Shown here: in pieces, positions 1-7,310 of the stretch
Numbering within the stretch: position 1 is the first letter of the stretch
Layout: each line of letters opens with the position of its first letter
Assembly (NCBI GenBank): GCA_021812735.1
Contig: JAKAMV010000514.1
Span: 1-7,310 of the forward strand
From: Chloroflexota bacterium
GTDB taxonomy: Bacteria; Chloroflexota; Limnocylindria; Limnocylindrales; CSP1-4
Direction: 5' to 3'
DNA length: 7,310 bases
Notes under the pieces: model-generated
Seen by the model: the letters and a program-made list of their open reading frames with translations, nothing else
What the model was told of the DNA's origin: nothing
Databases searched by the model: none
Program-made: the position numbers and the translations under genes

Positions 1-183
1 GACGTGATCCTGCTCTCGCGCGAGGCGATGGCCCTCGGCCTCGACAGCCGGTTCGAGCGGCCCGAGCGGCTGCGAGAGTGGAGCTACGAGTTCGACCCGG
101 CGGCGTTCGAGATCCTGCGGCGCGCTATCGAGCGGGTCCGCACCATCGGGCGGGTCGCCGCCGAGGGCGCCAGCCCCGACTGA
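1..183 (+). CDS. C-terminal fragment of an unidentified protein
   Basis: This is an open frame entering from the left edge and ending at TGA 181-183, with 60 codons visible. The fragment reads DVILLSREAMALGLDSRF near its start, continues through a Trp/Tyr/Phe-containing stretch (REWSYEFDPAAFEILRRAI), and ends in a probably helical, Arg-rich tail (IERVRTIGRVAAEG). Codon use (nearly all G or C in third position) and the charged, helix-favouring composition look like a real soluble protein. I do not recognise the family and no catalytic motif is visible. It lies on the same strand as treS-mak, but a promoter-like sequence begins 30 bases after its stop, so it is probably a separate transcription unit. 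Function unknown; the start is outside the window. Confidence 0.7.
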   Translation, partial: DVILLSREAMALGLDSRFERPERLREWSYEFDPAAFEILRRAIERVRTIGRVAAEGASPD

Positions 184-210
184 CGGCGGCGCCTCGCGCG
201 GGGTCCGCCG
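184..210 (+). terminator. Possible GC-rich hairpin after the upstream stop
   Basis: Directly after TGA 181-183, CGGCGG (184-189) can pair with CCGCCG (205-210). The loop could hold a smaller stem, 192-195 with 200-203. No T-run follows, so this is not a canonical intrinsic terminator. In DNA this GC-rich, such pairings also arise by chance. The position between a stop codon and a promoter is the main argument for it. Confidence 0.25.
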
Positions 211-212
211 CG

Positions 213-242
213 TTGACAGCCCCGCGCGGGCGGGCCTAGGGT
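213..242 (+). promoter_or_regulatory. Candidate sigma70-type promoter for treS-mak
   Basis: A perfect -35 hexamer TTGACA (213-218) is followed after 18 bases by TAGGGT (237-242). TAGGGT keeps the T, A and final T of the TATAAT consensus and matches the TAGRRT form seen in high-GC actinobacterial promoters. Transcription would start near 249, about 165 bases before the treS-mak GTG and about 58 before the TTG of the possible leader ORF. A perfect 10-base palindrome (CCCGCGCGGG, 221-230) sits inside the spacer. It could be an operator or simply GC-rich coincidence. Confidence 0.55.
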
Positions 243-296
243 GGTAGCACCGCAACCTGGAACTGCCATGCGGCGCGGCGACGCGGCGCACCCAGC

Positions 297-302
297 GAGG
301 AG
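297..302 (+). promoter_or_regulatory. Ribosome binding site GAGGAG
   Basis: GAGGAG is the only strong purine-rich Shine-Dalgarno-like sequence between the promoter and the treS-mak start. It lies four bases before TTG 307 but over 100 bases before GTG 414. It can therefore serve the leader ORF directly, but not treS-mak unless translation is coupled through that ORF. Confidence 0.4.
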
Positions 303-306
303 ACCG

Positions 307-413
307 TTGCCGGCGACTGACGCCCGTCCCCACGCCCCCTGTGCGCGGCGCGCGACCGACGCCCGCTCCGCCCATGGCGCGCGCCAGGCCAAGGCCCAGC
401 CCGATCTCGGCCG

Positions 414-417
<4 letters not shown>
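307..417 (+). CDS. Possible 36-residue leader ORF coupled to treS-mak
   Basis: A short frame begins at TTG 307, four bases after GAGGAG, and ends at TGA 415-417. Its stop overlaps the treS-mak start codon as GTGA, a classic translational-coupling arrangement. The peptide would be Arg/Ala/Pro-rich with no recognisable domain, signal peptide or membrane segment. The same frame also has an ATG at 268 (49 residues), but no ribosome site precedes it and it would leave only about 19 bases of leader after the predicted transcription start. The case for translation is that treS-mak has no ribosome site of its own at normal distance. Against it, codon third positions look slightly less GC-biased than in the flanking genes, and random open frames of this length are common in GC-rich DNA. 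Confidence 0.3.
375..386. repeat. 12-base perfect palindrome upstream of treS-mak start
   Basis: TGGCGCGCGCCA reads the same on both strands and lies 28 bases before GTG 414, within the possible leader ORF. It could be a binding site or fold in the mRNA, but CpG-rich palindromes of this length are expected by chance in such sequence. Confidence 0.3.
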
Positions 418-3763
<3,346 letters not shown>

Positions 3764-3764
<1 letters not shown>

Positions 3765-6700
3765 TGCGCTCGCTGCCCTACTCGCGGACCGCCCGCCGCC
3801 GGTTCCGGCTCGACGCCTCGACCGCGCCCGACGCGGCGGCCGTCGGGCCGGCCGGTCCCGCCCGGCGCCGCCTGGCCGCCAACCTGCCGGTCGCGCGCAG
3901 GGTTGTCGCCGCCCTCAACGCCTCGCTGCCGGCTGGAGCGCCCTCGGCACAGGCCGGCGAGCTGGCCGCCCTGGAGCTGCTCCACGAGATCTTCCACCTG
4001 CTGGTCGAGCGGGCCGTGGAGCTCGACCCGCCGGCGTCGATGGTCGAGTCGGCCCTCGTCGTGGAGTCCGAGCTGGGCGACGAGGACTTCGCCGAGCTGC
4101 TCAACGCCGTGGGCGACGAGTTCCCCGACGTCCTCGGCGCAGAGGAGGCCACCCGCCTCGAGGAGATGCTCCTCGTCCGCATCGCCAACGAGAACCCGGC
4201 CGCACGGCCCCTCATCCCGCTGGTGGACGATTCGCCGCTCCCGCGCGAGGAGCGGAACGTGTCGATGGCCGTGCTCGAGCGCCACTACGCGGGGCGCCAG
4301 CCGATCGGGCCCAACGGCGAGACCCTGATCGACCTGCTGCGCGCGCCCGCGCGGGCCCACCCGACCTCGCTCGCCGGCCAGCTGCGCTACGTGCGCGACA
4401 CCTGGGCGGCGCTGCTGGGCGACAAGCTGGCCGCGCTGCTCGACCGGATGCTGCTCACCCTCGACGTCATGGCCGAGGAGGAGCGCGGGCTCCACCTGCG
4501 CTTCGGCGCCGGCGTCGGTGACGCCGGCGGCAAGGGCGAGCGGCCCGACCTGACGGGCCTCGAGGCCGAGCCCGAGCGGTTCTCGAGCGACTCGGACTGG
4601 ATGCCGCGACTGGTGCTGATGGCGAAGAGCACCCACGTCTGGCTCGACCAGCTCAACCGCGCCTACCAGCGCGACATCCGGACCCTCGACGCCATCCCGG
4701 ACGAGGAGCTCGAGCGGCTCGCCCGCTGGGGCGTCACGGGCCTCTGGCTCATCGGGCTGTGGCAGCGCAGCCGGGCCAGTCAGCGGATCAAGGAGTGGCG
4801 GGGCAACCCGGACGCCGCGGCGTCGGCGTACTCGCTCGACGACTACCGGATCGCGGACGACCTGGGCGGCGAGGACGCCTGGCAGTCCCTCCGCCACCGC
4901 GCGTGGCAGCGCGGCATCCGGCTCGCCTCCGACATGGTGCCCAACCACATGGGCATCGACTCGCACTGGGTCACCGAGCACGCCGAGTGGTTCCTCTCGA
5001 TCCCGCAGCCGCCCTACCCCGCGTACACGTACGGCGGCGAGAACCTCGCCGACTACGGCGACGTCGAGGTCCGGCTCGAGGACCACTACTGGGACAACTC
5101 CGACGCCGCGGTCACCTTCGAGTGGCGCAACCGGTGGACCGGCGAGCGGCGCTACATCTACCACGGCAACGACGGCACCAGCTTCCCGTGGAACGACACG
5201 GCGCAGCTGGACTTCAGCCAGGCGGCCGTCCGCGAGCAGGTCATCCAGACGATCCTGGCGGTGGCGCGCCGCTTCCCGGTCATCCGGTTCGACGCCGCGA
5301 TGGTCCTCGCGCGCAAGCACGTTCGGCGCCTGTGGTTCCCCGGCCCCGGCGAGGGCGGGGGCGCCATCCCGTCGCGCGCCGAGTTCGGCACGCTGACGGC
5401 GGACGAGTTCGACGCCGCCATGCCGGGCGAGTTCTGGCGCGACGTGGTGGACCGCGTCGCCGCCGAGGTGCCCGACACCCTGCTGCTCGCGGAGGCGTTC
5501 TGGCTGCTCGAGGGCTACTTCGTCCGGACCCTCGGCATGCACCGCGTGTACAACAGCGCGTTCATGCACATGCTCCGCGACGAGGACAACGCCGGATACC
5601 GCCGGGTCCTCAAGGAGACGCTCGAGTTCGACCCCGAGATCCTCAAGCGCTACGTCAACTTCATGAACAACCCCGACGAGAAGACCGCGGTCGAGCAGTT
5701 CGGCAAGGGCGACAAGTACTTCGGGATCGCCACGCTGCTGGCGACCCTGCCGGGCCTGCCGATGATCGGCCACGGCCAGTTCGAGGGCTTCGCCGAGAAG
5801 TACGGCATGGAGTTCCGGCGGGCGAGCTGGAACGAGAGCGTCGACCCCCGGCTGGTCGAGCGCCACGAGCGCGAGCTCGTGCCGCTGCTCCACCATCGAA
5901 GCGATTTCGCCGAGGCGCACGACTTCCTGCTCTACGACGTCGAGCACGACTTCGGCGGGGTGGACGAGAACGTGTTCGCGTTCTCGAACGGGTCCGGACC
6001 CTCGCGCTCGCTGGTCGTCTACCACAACCGGTTCGGCGACACGTCGGGCTGGATCCGGACCTCGGCGGCCTACGCCGTCAAGGATCCCGACGGGTCGAAG
6101 CGTCTCGTCCGGCGCACGCTGGCCGAGGGCCTCGGGCTGGCGGACGGCGACGCGGCCAACCGCTGGATCGCCTTCCGCGACCAGCGGTCAGGCCTCGAGT
6201 ACCTCCGCCCGCTGGCCGATCTCCGCGAACGGGGCCTGCACGTCGAGCTCCGCGCCTACGAGACGCGCGTGTACTGGGGGATGCGCGAGCTCCTCGACCT
6301 GTCGGGGGTCTGGGCGCGGATGGCGGCGCGGCTCGAGGGGCGCGGCGTGCCCTCGCTCGAGGTTGCCCTGAGGGAGCTGCAGCTCCAGCCGGTGCACGAT
6401 GCGGTCCGGGCGGTGATCGAGACGCCCTCGCGTGGCGCGGTGGCCCGCATGGTCGACGCGATCGCGGAGGCCACGGGGACCGGGGGCGACCGAGCCGCGG
6501 TCGTCGAGCGCATCGTGGGGTCGTGGGGCGCCGCCGATTCGGTGGCCGCCGGCATCGAGGACCCGTCGCAGGCCGCGGCGCTGCGCGTCTGGACGCTGCT
6601 GGCGCCGCTGGGCTCCCTGCCCGCCGGCGCGATGGTCGGGCCAACGTCCCGCGCCTGGTACGACGAGCTCCGCCTCGCGACCGTCGTCGCCGAGGGACTG

Positions 6701-7310
6701 CGCCACAGGGGCCTCGACGAGGGCGCGGCGTGGTGGGCGGCCGAGCGCGTGCGCCTGCTCGTGGACCTGCCGATCCCGTCCATGGTGCGGGGCGCCGCCG
6801 ACGCCGCGCCGTTGCGGCTGGTGGACCGCTGGCTGTCCCACCCGGTCGTCCGCCCGTTCCTGCGGGTGAACGACTGGGAGGGCGTGGCCTGGTTCCACGG
6901 CGAGTCGCTCCAGGAGATCTGCGCATGGGCGGCCCGGCTGGAGACGCTGGGGAGCGCCGCCCCCCGCGCCGGGGAAGCCGATCCCCCCACGGTCCTCGCC
7001 CAGGTCGAGCGCGCGGCAACGCTGTCCGACTATCGGGTCGACCGCCTGCGCGACGAGCTGTTCGTCCCCGGAGCGGCCGAGCCCGAGCCGGGCCTCGATG
7101 CGGAGGCACAGGACGAGGCGCCAGCGTCCAGGCAGCGGTCGCGAGCCACGCGCAAGCCGACTGCGCCGGAGCCGACGGCACCGCCGCCCGAGCACGAGCC
7201 CGAGCCCGCGCCGACGCCGCCGGCCACGCCCGAGCCGGAGCCCGAGCCGCCTGAGCCCGAGCCCGAGCCGCCCGCGCCGGAGCCCGAGCCCGCGCCGGAG
7301 CCGCCGGCCA
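3764..7310 (+). CDS. Very large GH13 alpha-amylase-family protein (partial)
   Basis: The frame is open from ATG 3764 to the edge, 1182 residues, with no stop. Residues about 1-270 are a mostly helical extension I cannot assign. Residues about 275-800 are the GH13 core. It opens with SDSDWMPRLVLMAKS and contains GLWLIGLWQRS, SAYSLDDYRIADDLGG, region I DMVPNHMG (D390, H395), YIYHGNDGTSFPWNDTAQ, region II VIRFDAA (R508, nucleophile D510), region III LLLAEAFW (E577) and region IV FMNNPDE (D638). A beta-sandwich-like part follows (SLVVYHNRFGDT). Residues about 845-1065 are helical and unassigned. The tail from about 1104 is a Pro/Glu-rich low-complexity segment. The catalytic triad is intact, but region IV has Pro637 where GH13 enzymes normally have His. 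From memory, proteins of this size and layout occur in several phyla, annotated only as alpha-amylase family. It is not GlgE, TreY or a branching enzyme by motif. No signal peptide or membrane segment is seen. TGATG overlap with treS-mak implies co-translation and a role in alpha-glucan metabolism; the reaction is unknown. Confidence 0.88.
7181..7310 (+). repeat. Pro/Glu-coding low-complexity repeat at window edge
   Basis: Alternating GAG and CCC/CCG codons encode runs of Glu-Pro with occasional Ala, Thr and Pro-Pro. Two adjacent 21-base units (7232-7252 and 7253-7273) both encode EPEPEPP and differ at only two bases, suggesting growth by slippage or tandem duplication. The repeat continues to the edge, so its full length is unknown. 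It would form an extended, negatively charged linker. Confidence 0.8.

Noticed and set aside
339..341. CTG 339 as an earlier in-frame start for treS-mak
   Set aside because: CTG starts are rare, no ribosome site precedes it at a suitable distance, and the added residues would be low-complexity and not needed for the TreS fold.
4759..7254. Long + strand open frame (831 codons) in another frame
   Set aside because: Its product is Arg/Pro/Gly-rich without domain signatures and it lies within the GH13 gene frame starting at 3764, which contains the conserved motifs without interruption.
7181..7310. Repeats at the right edge as a CRISPR array or intergenic satellite
   Set aside because: The repeats are in frame with the GH13 protein, consist of alternating Glu and Pro codons, and have no spacers of unique sequence between them.

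Overview
The window is high-GC DNA (about 70% by eye, most codons ending in G or C) with all its genes on the + strand. I see no RNA genes, insertion sequences or CRISPR arrays. The base composition, a TTGACA / TAGGGT promoter and a fused trehalose synthase-maltokinase would fit an actinobacterium-like or Chloroflexota-like bacterium. That placement is inference only; nothing in the window fixes the taxon.

Layout: positions 1-183 are the last 60 codons of an unidentified gene. Positions 184-306 are a short intergenic region with a possible GC-rich hairpin after the stop and a good candidate promoter (213-242). A purine-rich ribosome site and a short possible leader ORF (307-417) follow; the leader's stop overlaps the next gene's GTG start (GTGA). 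Positions 414-3764 encode a 1116-residue bifunctional enzyme, trehalose synthase (GH13) fused to maltokinase. Its stop overlaps the ATG of the next gene (TGATG). From 3764 to the window edge runs one uninterrupted reading frame of at least 1182 residues. It encodes a very large GH13 alpha-amylase-family protein of no named function, ending here in a Pro/Glu-rich tail, and its stop codon lies beyond 7310.

How the genes work together: TreS interconverts trehalose and maltose, and maltokinase traps maltose as maltose-1-phosphate. In the classical GlgE pathway a maltosyltransferase uses that product to extend alpha-1,4-glucan. GlgE is not in this window. The gene translationally coupled to treS-mak is instead the giant GH13 protein, which keeps the catalytic Asp/Glu/Asp set but has Pro where GH13 enzymes normally have the conserved region IV His. 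A role in the same cytoplasmic trehalose/maltose/alpha-glucan metabolism is the natural inference, but its reaction is unknown. This pair is the most interesting content of the window.
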